The notes: a model not told the origin generated them from the sequence alone. A stretch of DNA of 64,000 nucleotides from Thermopolyspora sp040678635 (GCF_040678635.1 NZ_JBFATZ010000017.1:84727-148726); one strand, 5' to 3'. Shown: positions 49,757 to 59,395, counted from the first letter of the stretch. Program-made: numbers and translations.

Positions 49757-50644
49757 ATGCACGTGAGCCTGGCGACCGAGGCGGCACCGAGGGGAACCTA
49801 CCCACGCGGGGCCAACGGGGACGCCCCGGATGATCCACCGGGCGGTAGGGCACCGGGCGTGAAAGGCAGGGAGAACGAGGACTTCGTGGCGGCGACGTCG
49901 GACGCGATCGTCCTGCTCGACGGCGCCGGGCCGTCCCCGGGGCAGCGCTCCGGCTGCTCGCACGGCGTGCCGTGGTACGTGCGCTCGCTCGGGGCCGTGC
50001 TGCTCAGCGAGCTGTCCCAGTCCTCCTGGCCGCTCACCCAGATCCTCTCCCGGGCGATCAAGCACGTCACCTCGCTGCACGACTTCACCTGCGAGCTGAC
50101 CCGGCCCGGCGCCCCGGCGGCGTCGGTGGTGATGATGCGCAGGACCTGCGACGCGGTGGAGTTCCTCGTGCTGGCCGACGCGGTGATCGTGCTGGACGTG
50201 GGCGTGCCCGAGCCGCTGGTCATCTCCGACCAGCGGGTGGACCTGGTGGCCGATCTCTACCGCTCGGCGGCGGAGTCCCCCCTCGCCGGTACGGCCGAGC
50301 ACGCGCGGGCCCTGCGCGACTACCAGGAGGCGATGCGCGGGCACCGCGACCGGGACTACTGGGTGGCCTCGATCGACCCGCTCGCGGCCGACCAGGCGCT
50401 GACGGGCTCGGTGCCGCTCGACCAGGTGCGGGCGGTCGCGCTGCTGTCGGACGGCGCGGCCCGGCTGGTCGATCGGTTCGAGCTGGCGTCCTGGCGGCAG
50501 TTGCTGGCGCTGCTGGCCAGGCATGGCGCGCGGGAGGCGATCCGGCACGTCAGGGCCGCCGAGGAGGCGGACAGGACCGGTGAGCGGTGGCCGCGGGCGA
50601 CGGTGCACGACGATGCCACGGTGGCCTACTGGGAACCGTCGTAA
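49757..50644 (+). CDS. PP2C-like phosphatase-family protein
   Basis: 295 aa. AGGAGG precedes the ATG. NEDFVAATSDAIVLLDGAGP holds the N-terminal metal-binding Asp region of PP2C folds; SVVMMRRTCDAVEFLVLADA (central Asp), VAALLSDGAARL-like AVALLSDGAARLVDRF and a final ATVHDDATVAYWEPS (DD metal ligands) follow. Activity on phosphoproteins is likely but not proven. Overlaps the convergent NlpC gene by 19 bp. Confidence 0.78.
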   Translation: MHVSLATEAAPRGTYPRGANGDAPDDPPGGRAPGVKGRENEDFVAATSDAIVLLDGAGPSPGQRSGCSHGVPWYVRSLGAVLLSELSQSSWPLTQILSRAIKHVTSLHDFTCELTRPGAPAASVVMMRRTCDAVEFLVLADAVIVLDVGVPEPLVISDQRVDLVADLYRSAAESPLAGTAEHARALRDYQEAMRGHRDRDYWVASIDPLAADQALTGSVPLDQVRAVALLSDGAARLVDRFELASWRQLLALLARHGAREAIRHVRAAEEADRTGERWPRATVHDDATVAYWEPS

Positions 50645-51210
50645 CGGAAATATCCGATAAATCCCTTCACGGCGTCGAGGCGGTCCACGCGGACGCGCGT
50701 ACCCGTACGCAACGCGTTGATCATCCTCCCGCCGCCGATGAAGATCCCCACATGGCTGGTCCGCGGCCTGCCGCGCTTGGCCGTACCGAAGAAGACCAGG
50801 TCACCGGGCCGCGCGAGGTGCGCGGGCACCCGCCGGAGCAGGCGGATGTGGTCGTCGGTGTTGCCGGGGCCGAGCACGTCCCGCCCGAACGCCAGCCGGT
50901 ACACCCACCGGGCCAGTCCCGAGCAGTCCAGCCCGACGGTCGCCTCGGCCGGGCAGGGCTGCACCGAGCCGCGGTAGCCCTGGCACGTTCCGGTGGACGG
51001 CCCCGGCGCGGAGGCGTGCCCGCCGCCCCAGGAGTAGGGGACGCGCCCGCCCGGCCAGTCGGGCGCGGGGTACCCGAGCATGATCTCGTAGGCGATCGTG
51101 ACCGCCCTCGGCAGCTCCCCGCCGCGGATTCGCGTCGATCCCGCCGCGCCGACCAGCACCGTCGCCAGGACGACGGCCAGGACCGCGCGCCGGCGCCGCA
51201 CGGTCGTCAT
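50626..51210 (-). CDS. NlpC/P60 cell-wall hydrolase
   Basis: 194 aa. One N-terminal hydrophobic segment (AVLAVVLATVLVGAAGS) as signal or anchor, then an NlpC/P60 domain: Cys in GLDCSGLARWVYRLAFG (about 102), His in SHVGIFIGGGRMINA (about 158). Region before the Cys has YSWGGGHASAPG. D,L-endopeptidase on peptidoglycan. The ATG overlaps the stop of the mannosyltransferase gene. Confidence 0.88.
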   Translation of the reverse strand: MTTVRRRRAVLAVVLATVLVGAAGSTRIRGGELPRAVTIAYEIMLGYPAPDWPGGRVPYSWGGGHASAPGPSTGTCQGYRGSVQPCPAEATVGLDCSGLARWVYRLAFGRDVLGPGNTDDHIRLLRRVPAHLARPGDLVFFGTAKRGRPRTSHVGIFIGGGRMINALRTGTRVRVDRLDAVKGFIGYFRYDGSQ

Positions 51211-52826
51211 TGCTTCGCCCCGACGTCGTACCAGCTGCGGTAGAGCATCCGGTTGTACCAGTCCTGGTACGGGATCGACTCGGCGGAGAACACCGGATAC
51301 AGCCACCAGAAGTTGATCACGGCGAGCAGGGCGAACGCGCCCACGGCGGACGCGCCGAAGAGCCTGCGGGTCGTCAGCGACACCCGCCCGATCATCAGCC
51401 CGGCCGTCAGCGCGAGCGCGATGATCATGAAGGGGAGCGAGGGCAGGGCGTAGAAGATGAACATCGTGCGCTGGTCGGCGATCGCGAAGTAGACCCAGGG
51501 CCCGATGCCCGCCGCGTACGCCAGCAGCACGGTGCCGGCCCGCCAGTCCCGGGTGGCCGCGAACCACGCGATCATGACGATCAGGGCGAGGATCCCGGCG
51601 TACCAGATGACCGGGGTGCCGACGCCGAGCACCTCCTGCGAGCACGACTCGACGCCGCAGGTCCGCTTCGACTCGTAGAAGAACGGCACCGGCCGCAGCA
51701 GGAACGGCCACGACCACGGCTGGGACTCGTAGTCGTGCGGCGAGGACAGGCCGGTGTGGAAGGCCAGCGCCTCGCGGTGGTAGGCGGCGAGCGAGCGGAT
51801 CGAGTCGACGACGAAGTGCACCGGCCCCTGCGCGGTGGCCCGGTCCCAGTCGCGTCCCCAGCCGCCGTCGGAGGCGAACCAGCCCGTCCAGCTCAGCAGG
51901 TAGACGGCGGCGGGCAGCAGGCCCAGGGCGGCGACCAGGCCGAGCCCGCCGCGGGTCACCGCGCCGACGTACGGGCGTCGCACGGCCAGGGCGCGGCGCG
52001 CGCCCGCGTCCCAGATCAGGACGAGCACGGCGAACGCGATCAGGAAGTAGCCGCCGCTCCACTTCGTCGCGACCGCGGCGCCCAGGCACAGCCCCGCGAG
52101 GATCAGCCACGGGCGCGGTCCGATCGTCGGGCCGGTGTCGGGGCCGTCGGGCCTGACCCGGCGTCCCAGGCGGAGGCGGGTGCGGTCGCGGTCGGCGATG
52201 AGGCAGGCGAACGCGGCCAGCACCCAGAAGGTCAGGAAGATGTCGAGCAGCGCGGACCGGCTCAGCACGAAGTGCAGGCCGTCGAGGGCGAGCAGGAATC
52301 CGGCGAGGCACCCCAGCAGGGTCGATCGGGTCATCCTGCGGGTGACCCGGACGAGGATCAGGATCGACAGGGTTCCGGCGAGGGCCGCGGCGAACCGCCA
52401 GCCGAAGGGGGTGACGCCGAACAGCCACTCCCCCGCGGCGATCATCCACTTGCCGAGCGGGGGATGCACGACGTAGTCGGCGCAGTCGGCGGTGTGCTCG
52501 GGCGCGCACTGGACGAAGATGTCGGTGTTCCCGGCGATCAGGCGGCGGTCGGCGATCGGGTCCTCGGCCGTGCCCAGCGTTTTGCGGGCGACGCCGTACC
52601 GGAGGAGGGAGTAGCCCTCCTTGGCGTAGTACGTCTCGTCGAACATGACGGCCCACGGCCGGTCCAGCGCGACGAACCGGAGGACAGCCCCGAACAGCGC
52701 GACGACCACGGCGCCCAGCCAGCCCCACACGGGCTTGTCCGGCATCGGCGGCACCAGTCGCCGCGCGGCCTCGGGCCGCTGGTCGGTCCCGTTCCCGGCG
52801 TAAAGAACGCCCCCGCTCGCAGCCAT
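51207..52826 (-). CDS. pmt: Protein O-mannosyltransferase (PMT family)
   Basis: 539 aa, about ten transmembrane helices. GT39 family: Asp-Glu pair in FDETYYAKEG (residue about 65), HPPLGKWMIAAGEWLFG, LLALDGLHFVLSRSALLDIF, and PWSWPFLLRPV. Uses polyprenyl-phosphate-mannose to glycosylate exported proteins at the outer face. Upstream of and coupled to the NlpC/P60 gene. Confidence 0.9.
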   Translation of the reverse strand: MAASGGVLYAGNGTDQRPEAARRLVPPMPDKPVWGWLGAVVVALFGAVLRFVALDRPWAVMFDETYYAKEGYSLLRYGVARKTLGTAEDPIADRRLIAGNTDIFVQCAPEHTADCADYVVHPPLGKWMIAAGEWLFGVTPFGWRFAAALAGTLSILILVRVTRRMTRSTLLGCLAGFLLALDGLHFVLSRSALLDIFLTFWVLAAFACLIADRDRTRLRLGRRVRPDGPDTGPTIGPRPWLILAGLCLGAAVATKWSGGYFLIAFAVLVLIWDAGARRALAVRRPYVGAVTRGGLGLVAALGLLPAAVYLLSWTGWFASDGGWGRDWDRATAQGPVHFVVDSIRSLAAYHREALAFHTGLSSPHDYESQPWSWPFLLRPVPFFYESKRTCGVESCSQEVLGVGTPVIWYAGILALIVMIAWFAATRDWRAGTVLLAYAAGIGPWVYFAIADQRTMFIFYALPSLPFMIIALALTAGLMIGRVSLTTRRLFGASAVGAFALLAVINFWWLYPVFSAESIPYQDWYNRMLYRSWYDVGAKQ

Positions 52827-53013
52827 CCGGCCATCCTACGTACGGCACTGCGGAACGTAAGCGGAATTACCACAACATAACCAGTCAGGCCACCTCGGCC
52901 GGTTCGTCAGTCCGTTGCAAGGCGTCGCCATCGGCCTGCAATGCGCCGTCAAGGAGCGTGAAAGAGGCCCGGCACACACTACTGCCAAGCCAGGAAGAAA
53001 AGGAAACACCCCC

Positions 53014-53547
53014 ATGATCGGCACTCGAACCCTCACCGGACTCGTCCTCGTCGCCGGCGCCCTCGCCCTCTCCCCCCTCGCCACCGCCCACGCCGCCACC
53101 GCCCACGCCGCCACCGGTAACGCCGCCCACGCCGACACCGCCGCCGTCACCGCCGAGACCTCGGCCGCCAAGAACTGGGGTGTCTACTACGCTCCCGGCC
53201 GCAAGGCCAAGGCCTACGGCACGATCTGGGCGGCCCCGAAGAACGACCCGAGCGAGCCCACCTCGCTGGTGAAGGTCCGCGGCAAGGTCGTCGACCGGAC
53301 GCTCAAGGGCAACGGCTGCGGCTGGGCCGTCTTCCGCGTCTCCTACGGCGACGGCAAGGGCGGCGTGCCGAACACCCTGCGCACCTTCACCACCTGCAAG
53401 TACGGCAAGGCGAAGGACATCGCCTTCGACTTCAAGAACGTCTACCAGGTCGAGCTCAAGGTCTGCTCCGAGCCGAAGGCCGCCAAGCCCTCGCTGAACT
53501 GCCTCTACGCCGGCTCCTGGAAGTCCCTGTACGTCTACTTCAAGTAG
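53014..53547 (+). CDS. Small secreted protein
   Basis: 177 aa. Signal peptide MIGTRTLTGLVLVAGALALS with likely cleavage in ATAHAAT; the AHAAT repeats come from a short tandem repeat in the DNA. The mature part has four cysteines (GNGCGWA, FTTCKYG, LKVCSEP, LNCLYAG), probably two disulfides, and many Lys/Tyr residues. AAAAGGAAA gives the ribosome site. Family unknown. Confidence 0.75.
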   Translation: MIGTRTLTGLVLVAGALALSPLATAHAATAHAATGNAAHADTAAVTAETSAAKNWGVYYAPGRKAKAYGTIWAAPKNDPSEPTSLVKVRGKVVDRTLKGNGCGWAVFRVSYGDGKGGVPNTLRTFTTCKYGKAKDIAFDFKNVYQVELKVCSEPKAAKPSLNCLYAGSWKSLYVYFK

Positions 53548-53603
53548 GACGTCTGCTTCGAGTAGGACGCCGAGCCCTTCGGCGGGCCATGTCCATATCA
53601 GTC

Positions 53604-53645
53604 GCGGGCAGGACGGACGACCGTTCTGCCCGCGCCCCTTTTTCG
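53604..53645 (+). terminator. Rho-independent terminator
   Basis: GCGGGCAG and CTGCCCGC (8 bp) with a 14-nt loop, followed by GCCCCTTTTT. Ends the secreted-protein transcript. Confidence 0.75.
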
Positions 53646-53667
53646 CCTGTTCGAACCCTTCCGGCGA

Positions 53668-54102
53668 TCAGGAGCGGAGGTTGTCGCCCCAGCCGGACTG
53701 CACCATGGTCTGGAACCTCCACTTACCGTCGTTCTTGATCAGCAGATCGGCGTACCGCGTCCGCGTGCTGCCGCCCTCCCAGGTCATCGTCGCCTCGGTG
53801 ATCACGACGACGAGGCCGGCGGACAGGAAGTGCGGGGTGCGGACGGACTCCATCCGCACGTCCCCGCCGCCTCCCATGACCTGCGCCATCGTCTCCACGT
53901 ACCGCTCGCGCGTCCACTGGGCCGCCACCCCCTCGCCCGCGGAGTCGTCGCTCACCACGTTGAGCGGGAAGACGGCCATGTCGGCCAGTCGCTCGATGTC
54001 CGCCTTCGCGGCCAAGGCGTCGTACTCGCGGAACCACGCCTCCACGCTCGCCCGGTCCTCGTCGGTGGGGACGTAGGGCTCCGCCACGGGGGCCGCTTCC
54101 AT
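53668..54102 (-). CDS. SnoaL/NTF2-like protein
   Basis: 144 aa. WFREYDALAAKADIERLADM at the start, FPLNVVSDDSAGE, then WTRERYVETMAQVMG and late strands TRYADLLIKNDGKWRFQTMV. NTF2-like cone fold. GGAG at 9 nt supports the ATG at 54102 rather than 54111. An inverted repeat overlaps its promoter and leader. Confidence 0.75.
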   Translation of the reverse strand: MEAAPVAEPYVPTDEDRASVEAWFREYDALAAKADIERLADMAVFPLNVVSDDSAGEGVAAQWTRERYVETMAQVMGGGGDVRMESVRTPHFLSAGLVVVITEATMTWEGGSTRTRYADLLIKNDGKWRFQTMVQSGWGDNLRS

Positions 54103-54111
54103 GCGCCTCAT

Positions 54112-54146
54112 CTCCGTACGCAGTATTATGTTTACGTCGTACGGAG
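54112..54146. promoter_or_regulatory. Operator-like inverted repeat upstream of the SnoaL-like gene
   Basis: CTCCGTACG and CGTACGGAG, 9-bp perfect arms 17 bp apart, spanning an AT-rich centre with a possible -10 (CATAAT). Likely a repressor site; the regulator is not adjacent. Confidence 0.55.
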
Positions 54147-54229
54147 TTTAGAGGCACGGCAGGGCACCGTCAAAGCCCTATCCACCTCGGCCCGGCGAGC
54201 GGCGAGCCGTACTCGACGGCCCTCCGGCG

Positions 54230-56113
54230 TCAGATCCTGTCCGCCTCGCTGTGGGAGCTTTCGAGCGCGCGGGCGAGGGTCTCGGCGTCGAAGGCCCCGG
54301 TGTGGCGCCGGCCGTTGACGAAGAAGGTCGGGGTGCCGCGGGCGCCGCTCGCCTCGGCGCTGGCGATGTCGGCCCGCACCCGCTCGGCGGTCTCGTCGGA
54401 GCCGAGGTCGCGCAGGAACTTCTCGACGTCCAGCCCGATCTTGGCGGCGTAGCCGGCGAGGTCCTCGTACTCGAGCTGATCCTGGTGGCCGAACATCTCG
54501 TCGTGCATCTCCCAAAAGCGCCCCTGCAGGTCGGCCGCGATCGCGGCGCGGGCGGCCAGTTCGGCGTGCGGGTGGACGTCGGGCAGCGGCAGGTGCCGGA
54601 AGACGTACCGCAGGTCGTCGCCGAAGCGCTTTCTCAGCTCACGGGTGACGCCGGTGGCCCGGGCGCAGAACGGGCACTCGAAGTCGCCGTACTCGACCAG
54701 CGTGTACGGCGCGTCCACGGGACCCCTGATGTGATCGACGCCCACCTCGACCGGCCGGTCGAGCACCCGGGGCAGATCCGCGTCGACCTGCCCCTTGAAG
54801 GTCGCGTACGCCCAGAACACCAGCCATCCCAGCAGGGTCGCGATCACCGCGGCCAGCAGCACCCCGACGACCGCCTCGTCATGCATCACCGGGTCGGCGA
54901 AGGCGATGCCGGCGATCAGCAGCGAGACCGTGAACCCGATCCCCGACAACGCGGCGCCGCCGAGCACGTGCCCGGGCCCCACCCCCTGCGGCAGGTTGCC
55001 CAGCCCGAGTCGGGAGGCGATCAGGGCGCTCCCGCCGACGCCCACGAGCTTGCCGCCGGCCAGGGCGAGAACCACTCCCCAGGTGATCGGCGAGGTCAGC
55101 GCCTGCCCCAGCACCCCGCCGCGCAGATCGACGCCCGCGTTGGCGAGCGCGAACAGCGGCACCACGAGGTAGCTGACCCACGGGTGCAGCATCACCTGCA
55201 GCCGCTCGTTCACCGAGACCGCCCGCTCCACCTCAAGCCGGGCCGACCGTCCCACATCCACCAGCGGCGACTGCCGGAAGGCGCGGAAGCTGCGGGCCGC
55301 GCTCTCCACCTGGTCCCGGGCGGGGGCGCGCGCCGCGATCAGCAGGCCGCCGAGCATGCCGGCGATCGTCCCGTGCAGCCCCGACGCATGGGTCGCCAGC
55401 CACAGCGCCACCCCGACGATCGTGTACGGCGCGGCCCGCCACACCCGCAGGCGGCTCAGCAGCGCCATCGCGCCGCACAGCACCACCATGGCGGCGATCG
55501 CGGGCCAGTGCAGTTCCTCGGAGTAGACCAGCCCGATCACGCTCACCGCCACGATGTCGTCGATCACCGTGAAGATCAGCAGAAACATGCGCAGTTGCGT
55601 GGCGAACCTCGGCCCCACCAGCGCGAGCGCGCCGAGCATGAACGCGGTGTCCGTCCCGATGACCACCCCCCATCCGCCGGTGGCCTCGCCCCCCGGCGCG
55701 ATCGACAGGTACGTCAGCGCGGGCACGAGGATCCCGCCGAGCGCGGCCACGATCGGGACGGCTGCGCGCCGCGGGTTCGTCAGCTCGCCGATGGAGAACT
55801 CCCGCCGCACCTCCAGCCCGACGACGAAGAAGAACAGCGCCATCAGGCCGTCGTTCAGCCAGTGCCCGAGGTTCATCTCCAGGCCGGCGTCGGAAAACGA
55901 CACCGATGCCTTGGTGGCCCACAGCGCCTCGTACAGCCCGGACCAGGGCGAATTCGCCCACACCACGGCCAGCACGGTGGCCGCGAGCAGCAACCCCGCG
56001 CTCCCCGCCTCCGTGCCCATGAAGCGCCGCACCGGCCCGGAGAGCTGCGCCAGCAGCGCCGCCTTCCCCGCCCGCGTCTCCGAATCCGCCTGCCTGTTGA
56101 TGCGCAACGCCAT
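54230..56113 (-). CDS. nhaA: Na+/H+ antiporter NhaA fused to a DsbA-like thioredoxin domain
   Basis: 627 aa. Residues 1-420: NhaA with about 12 helices, including VIGTDTAFMLGALALVGPRF, FTVIDDIVAVSVIG (the DD ion-binding pair) and GIGFTVSLLIAGIAF. Residues about 445-615: DsbA/thioredoxin domain with C-x2-C in DFECPFCARATG and cis-Pro in GARGTPTFFVNG. The fusion is known in actinobacteria; orientation would place the redox domain in the cytoplasm if NhaA topology is standard. Single gene. Confidence 0.92.
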   Translation of the reverse strand: MALRINRQADSETRAGKAALLAQLSGPVRRFMGTEAGSAGLLLAATVLAVVWANSPWSGLYEALWATKASVSFSDAGLEMNLGHWLNDGLMALFFFVVGLEVRREFSIGELTNPRRAAVPIVAALGGILVPALTYLSIAPGGEATGGWGVVIGTDTAFMLGALALVGPRFATQLRMFLLIFTVIDDIVAVSVIGLVYSEELHWPAIAAMVVLCGAMALLSRLRVWRAAPYTIVGVALWLATHASGLHGTIAGMLGGLLIAARAPARDQVESAARSFRAFRQSPLVDVGRSARLEVERAVSVNERLQVMLHPWVSYLVVPLFALANAGVDLRGGVLGQALTSPITWGVVLALAGGKLVGVGGSALIASRLGLGNLPQGVGPGHVLGGAALSGIGFTVSLLIAGIAFADPVMHDEAVVGVLLAAVIATLLGWLVFWAYATFKGQVDADLPRVLDRPVEVGVDHIRGPVDAPYTLVEYGDFECPFCARATGVTRELRKRFGDDLRYVFRHLPLPDVHPHAELAARAAIAADLQGRFWEMHDEMFGHQDQLEYEDLAGYAAKIGLDVEKFLRDLGSDETAERVRADIASAEASGARGTPTFFVNGRRHTGAFDAETLARALESSHSEADRI

Positions 56114-56327
56114 TCGCAACCCGCCATGTTCGCCATCGCCCGGACCTAGAGCCTAAAACGCCCCGGTTCGTGAATGTTTTCCGAGCGCTGGCGTGACACC
56201 GGCCACGATGAGCGCCACACGGCGGGCGTTCCCGGCCGTGGCCGGACGACGAGTCGCGCGGCTCACCCGCCCGGCAGGGCCGCCCGAGCGGGGCAGCCGA
56301 TCAGAACCGCTCGATCGCGACCGGGAC

Positions 56328-57239
56328 TCAGCGGTCGATGCGGCCGACGCCGCACACCCCGGGGATGTCTCTGAGGGTGGACGGGTCGAGGGGGACGACG
56401 CCGTCGTCTCGCCGGGTCGGCGACGGCGGGTCGCCGAGGCTCCAGTCGGCTAGGTACGTGAGGCCGGTGCCCACCGGGGTGAGCCCCTCGAAGAAGCGGG
56501 CGACCTCCGCCAGGGAGCGCAGGGTGATCCCGGAGTTGGCGCGGTTGTAGACCGCGACGGCCTCCTGCTGGGCGCCCTTGATCCTCTCGGCGGTGGTGGC
56601 GTGGGAGAGGACCACGTACGACCCCGAGGGCAGGGCGTCGTACAGGGTGGAGGCGATCCGGGCGGCCTCGTCGGTGTCGTCGATGAAGTGCAGCACGGCC
56701 ACCAGCAGCAGCGCGACCGGCTGGGAGAAGTCGATGTGCTCGCGCAGCTCACGCCGCTCCAGCAGGGCGCGCGGGTCGCGCAGGTCGCCCTCGATGACGG
56801 TGGTGTTGGGCGTGGTCGCCAGCAGCGCCTCGGCGTGCACCCGCACCAGCGGGTCGTTGTCCACGTACACGACCCGGACGTCTTTGTCGATGCTCTGCGC
56901 CACCTCGTGCACGTTCTGCTGGGTGGGCAGCCCCGAACCGATGTCGATGAACTGCCGGATGCCGGCCGTCTCGACGAGCCACCGCACCGAGTCGATCAGG
57001 AAGCGCCGGTTGACCCGGGCCACGTTCCGTACCTGCGGCATGACCTTGATGATCTGCTCGGCCGCCTCACGGTCGGCGGCGTAGTTGCTCTTCCCGCCGA
57101 GGAAGTAGTCGTACATCCGCGCCACGTGCGGCGTGGAGGTGTCGATGTCCGGCGGCGGCTGCTCGCCCGTGCCCTGCGGAGACGGCCCACCCGGTACGGC
57201 GTTCGCCGAATTCTCGCCGCCGGTTTCACTCTTCGACAC
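56328..57239 (-). CDS. DUF574-family SAM-dependent methyltransferase
   Basis: 303 aa from GTG with GAGGAGG. Pattern of the large actinomycete family: PHVARMYDYFLGGKSNYAAD, FLIDSVRWLVETAGIRQFID then IGSGLPTQQNVHE (SAM site), VVYVDNDPLV, VALLLVAVLHFIDDTDEA. Substrate unknown. 56114-56327 has no gene. Confidence 0.88.
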   Translation of the reverse strand: MSKSETGGENSANAVPGGPSPQGTGEQPPPDIDTSTPHVARMYDYFLGGKSNYAADREAAEQIIKVMPQVRNVARVNRRFLIDSVRWLVETAGIRQFIDIGSGLPTQQNVHEVAQSIDKDVRVVYVDNDPLVRVHAEALLATTPNTTVIEGDLRDPRALLERRELREHIDFSQPVALLLVAVLHFIDDTDEAARIASTLYDALPSGSYVVLSHATTAERIKGAQQEAVAVYNRANSGITLRSLAEVARFFEGLTPVGTGLTYLADWSLGDPPSPTRRDDGVVPLDPSTLRDIPGVCGVGRIDR

Positions 57240-57517
57240 GAACGAACCTCCTCGCCGCCCACGAGGGGCTCCCGGCCACGATGGCCTCCCGCGTACCGGC
57301 CCTTTCCGTGGCCCCCACGGCCCCGAAATCCTTTGCCCCATTATTGCCGACCCAACAGACGATTCCGACGAAAGCGACCGTCTGGAAAGCCCGCCACAGC
57401 CCTCCGCAATCTACTCAAAGCGACCATCTCGGGATATTCGTCGTGGACAGCCGATGGACGAGATGATTTTGGTCTGGCCCGAGACACATGATCGTCCCGC
57501 CGATCCTCGTCCTCGCC

Positions 57518-58432
57518 CTAGTCTGCCGAAGTCGAGTGGGTGGCCGACGAGTTCCTCGGCACGTCGCCGTACGACCGTCGCCATGGACGGCGGCCCGGTA
57601 GCGACGTCGGCCACGCGACGTCGTCGATCGCGAGCCACGGCGCGGCGGCCACGGCCGCGGGCGTGAGCCCGGCGAACGTCCTGGTTTCGCGGTGGAGGTG
57701 GGACTGGTCGACGTAGCCGCTCTCGGCGGCGACGCTCGCGGCGGCGTGCCCCGCCGCCAGAAGGTGGGCCGCGTGATCGAACCGCATCAGGCGGGCGGCC
57801 CGCTTGGGGCTGACGCCGAGCTGGGAGCGGAAGCGCGACCACAGGCGCTTGCGGCTCCAGCCGACCTCGTCCGCCAGGCCCTCGACGCGTACGCGTCCCC
57901 GCAGGCCGCGCATCCGGCGCCAGAGGTGGATCACCTCCGGATCGGCGGACGCGCGTGCGTGCAGTCGTCGGCCGAGCATGGCCGCCGCGATCGCGAACCG
58001 TTCGTCCCACGACGCGGCCGCGCGCAGCCTGGCCTCGGCTCGTCCCGCGTCACGGCTCCAGACGTCGGCGAGGGACACCGCCGTTGCGCCGAGGTCGGCC
58101 GCCGCGCCGAAGACCGCGGCCGCCGCGGCCGGCTCCAACCGGATCTGCAGGCATGCGCCGACACCGCGGCCGACCACGCGAAACCGGCCGGGAAGCAGGC
58201 CCACGACGACGCTGCCGCGCTCCCGTCGGCCGTCGACGTCGTAGACGATGCCCTCGCCGTCGCTCAGGTCGATGATCAGGGTGACGGAGGGATGCGCGAT
58301 CATGGCGATGTCCACGAGGTCGGGAACGCGCTGGTGAAACCCGGCCATGCGGATCCCCGGCAGCCGGATCTCCGGGCGCGGGACTGCGACGTCCACCCGC
58401 GTCCAGTCGGGTGGTGCCTCGATCGACGGCAC
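57518..58432 (-). CDS. AraC-family transcriptional regulator
   Basis: 304 aa. Variable N-terminal sensor (VTLIIDLSDGEGIVYDVDG; VVGLLPGRFRVVGRG) then two HTH motifs (VEGLADEVGWSRKRLWSRFR; AASVAAESGYVDQSHLHRET). The tail beyond the second HTH is long. It precedes the hydrolase gene in the opposite order (same strand, upstream is 58433+), so targets are unclear. 57240-57517 has no gene. Confidence 0.88.
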   Translation of the reverse strand: MPSIEAPPDWTRVDVAVPRPEIRLPGIRMAGFHQRVPDLVDIAMIAHPSVTLIIDLSDGEGIVYDVDGRRERGSVVVGLLPGRFRVVGRGVGACLQIRLEPAAAAAVFGAAADLGATAVSLADVWSRDAGRAEARLRAAASWDERFAIAAAMLGRRLHARASADPEVIHLWRRMRGLRGRVRVEGLADEVGWSRKRLWSRFRSQLGVSPKRAARLMRFDHAAHLLAAGHAAASVAAESGYVDQSHLHRETRTFAGLTPAAVAAAPWLAIDDVAWPTSLPGRRPWRRSYGDVPRNSSATHSTSAD

Positions 58433-58449
58433 GGTGACCAGTCTAGATC

Positions 58450-59286
58450 TCAGGTGTCACGGGGCGGGGCGCCCGCCGTCGCCGTGAAGTCCAGCACCAG
58501 TTTGCCGGTCGGCTCGGGCGCCTCCAGCATGGGGGTGTGCCCGACGCCGGGCAGCAGTTCGACCCGTGCGCCCGGCACCGCGCCGTACCGGTGCGCCGAG
58601 GACGGCTCCCAGCGGGGGTCGGCGTCGCCGAAGATCACCAGCACGGGGACGTCGAGGGCGGCGAGCCGCTCGGGCAGGCTCCGCTCGGCGATGTACTCCA
58701 TGTTCCGGCGAAGCGTCGTCCGCAGAGCGCGGTACTTGATGGCCCGCATACCGGCGACCGCCTCGTCCGGCACGTCCACCGGGCCCGCGGCCGTCGCCTG
58801 GATTCCGCCACGGATCATCGCGTTCGAACGCAGCGGCCACAGGAGCGGGCCGAGCGGCGGCGCGAGCAGGATCCGCAGGAGGAGCGGCTCCGGCAGGAAC
58901 GCGTCCGGGCCGGGCCCGCTGCTGATCAGCGTGATCGACTTCACCAGGTCGGGGCGTTGCTCGGCAAGCGCGGTGGCGATGTAGCCGCCGCTGGAGTGCG
59001 CGGCCACGGCGACGCGACGAAGGTCGAGCTCGTCCAGCAGCGCCGCCACCCGTGCCGCCTGCATGGGCACCTCGTACGACGACGCGGGTGGGGACTGCCC
59101 ACAGCCGGGCAGGTCGATCCGGATCACGTGATGGCGTTCGGCGAGCGCCGGGACCATCGGTTTCCAGAAGCCGCCCGAGGCCCCCGATCCGTGGATGAGC
59201 AGCAGCGGCGGCGCCTGCCGCGAACCGTCGTGGACCACATGCATCCGATGCCCGTGCTTGGTCGCGTGCTTCCTCATGCCACGCAT
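58450..59286 (-). CDS. Alpha/beta-fold hydrolase
   Basis: 278 aa. LLLIHGSGASGGFWKPMVPA (oxyanion HG), nucleophile Ser in VAVAAHSSGGYIATALA, acid Asp in VLVIFGDADPRW, His in PGVGHTPMLEAPE. Lyase/esterase/haloperoxidase type; substrate unknown. Two in-frame ATGs (59286, 59277), neither with a clear ribosome site. It ends 17 bp before the AraC gene start, so both may be one transcript. Confidence 0.85.
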   Translation of the reverse strand: MRGMRKHATKHGHRMHVVHDGSRQAPPLLLIHGSGASGGFWKPMVPALAERHHVIRIDLPGCGQSPPASSYEVPMQAARVAALLDELDLRRVAVAAHSSGGYIATALAEQRPDLVKSITLISSGPGPDAFLPEPLLLRILLAPPLGPLLWPLRSNAMIRGGIQATAAGPVDVPDEAVAGMRAIKYRALRTTLRRNMEYIAERSLPERLAALDVPVLVIFGDADPRWEPSSAHRYGAVPGARVELLPGVGHTPMLEAPEPTGKLVLDFTATAGAPPRDT

Positions 59287-59395
59287 GATGCGCGGACCGC
59301 CGTACCTCGGTCTTGGACAAATGTCGCGCCCCGGCACGCATTCCCATGCCCATGCCCGGCATGCCGGAGACCGGCGCTTTCACCGGCGAGCGGCC

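Noticed and set aside
51210..52880. 556-codon plus-strand frame opposite the mannosyltransferase
   Set aside because: His/Arg/Gly-rich shadow of a membrane protein gene, no start signal.
53060..53150. Alanine/histidine repeats in the secreted protein as a metal-binding domain
   Set aside because: They fall at the signal peptide cleavage zone and come from a short DNA tandem repeat; few would remain in the mature protein.
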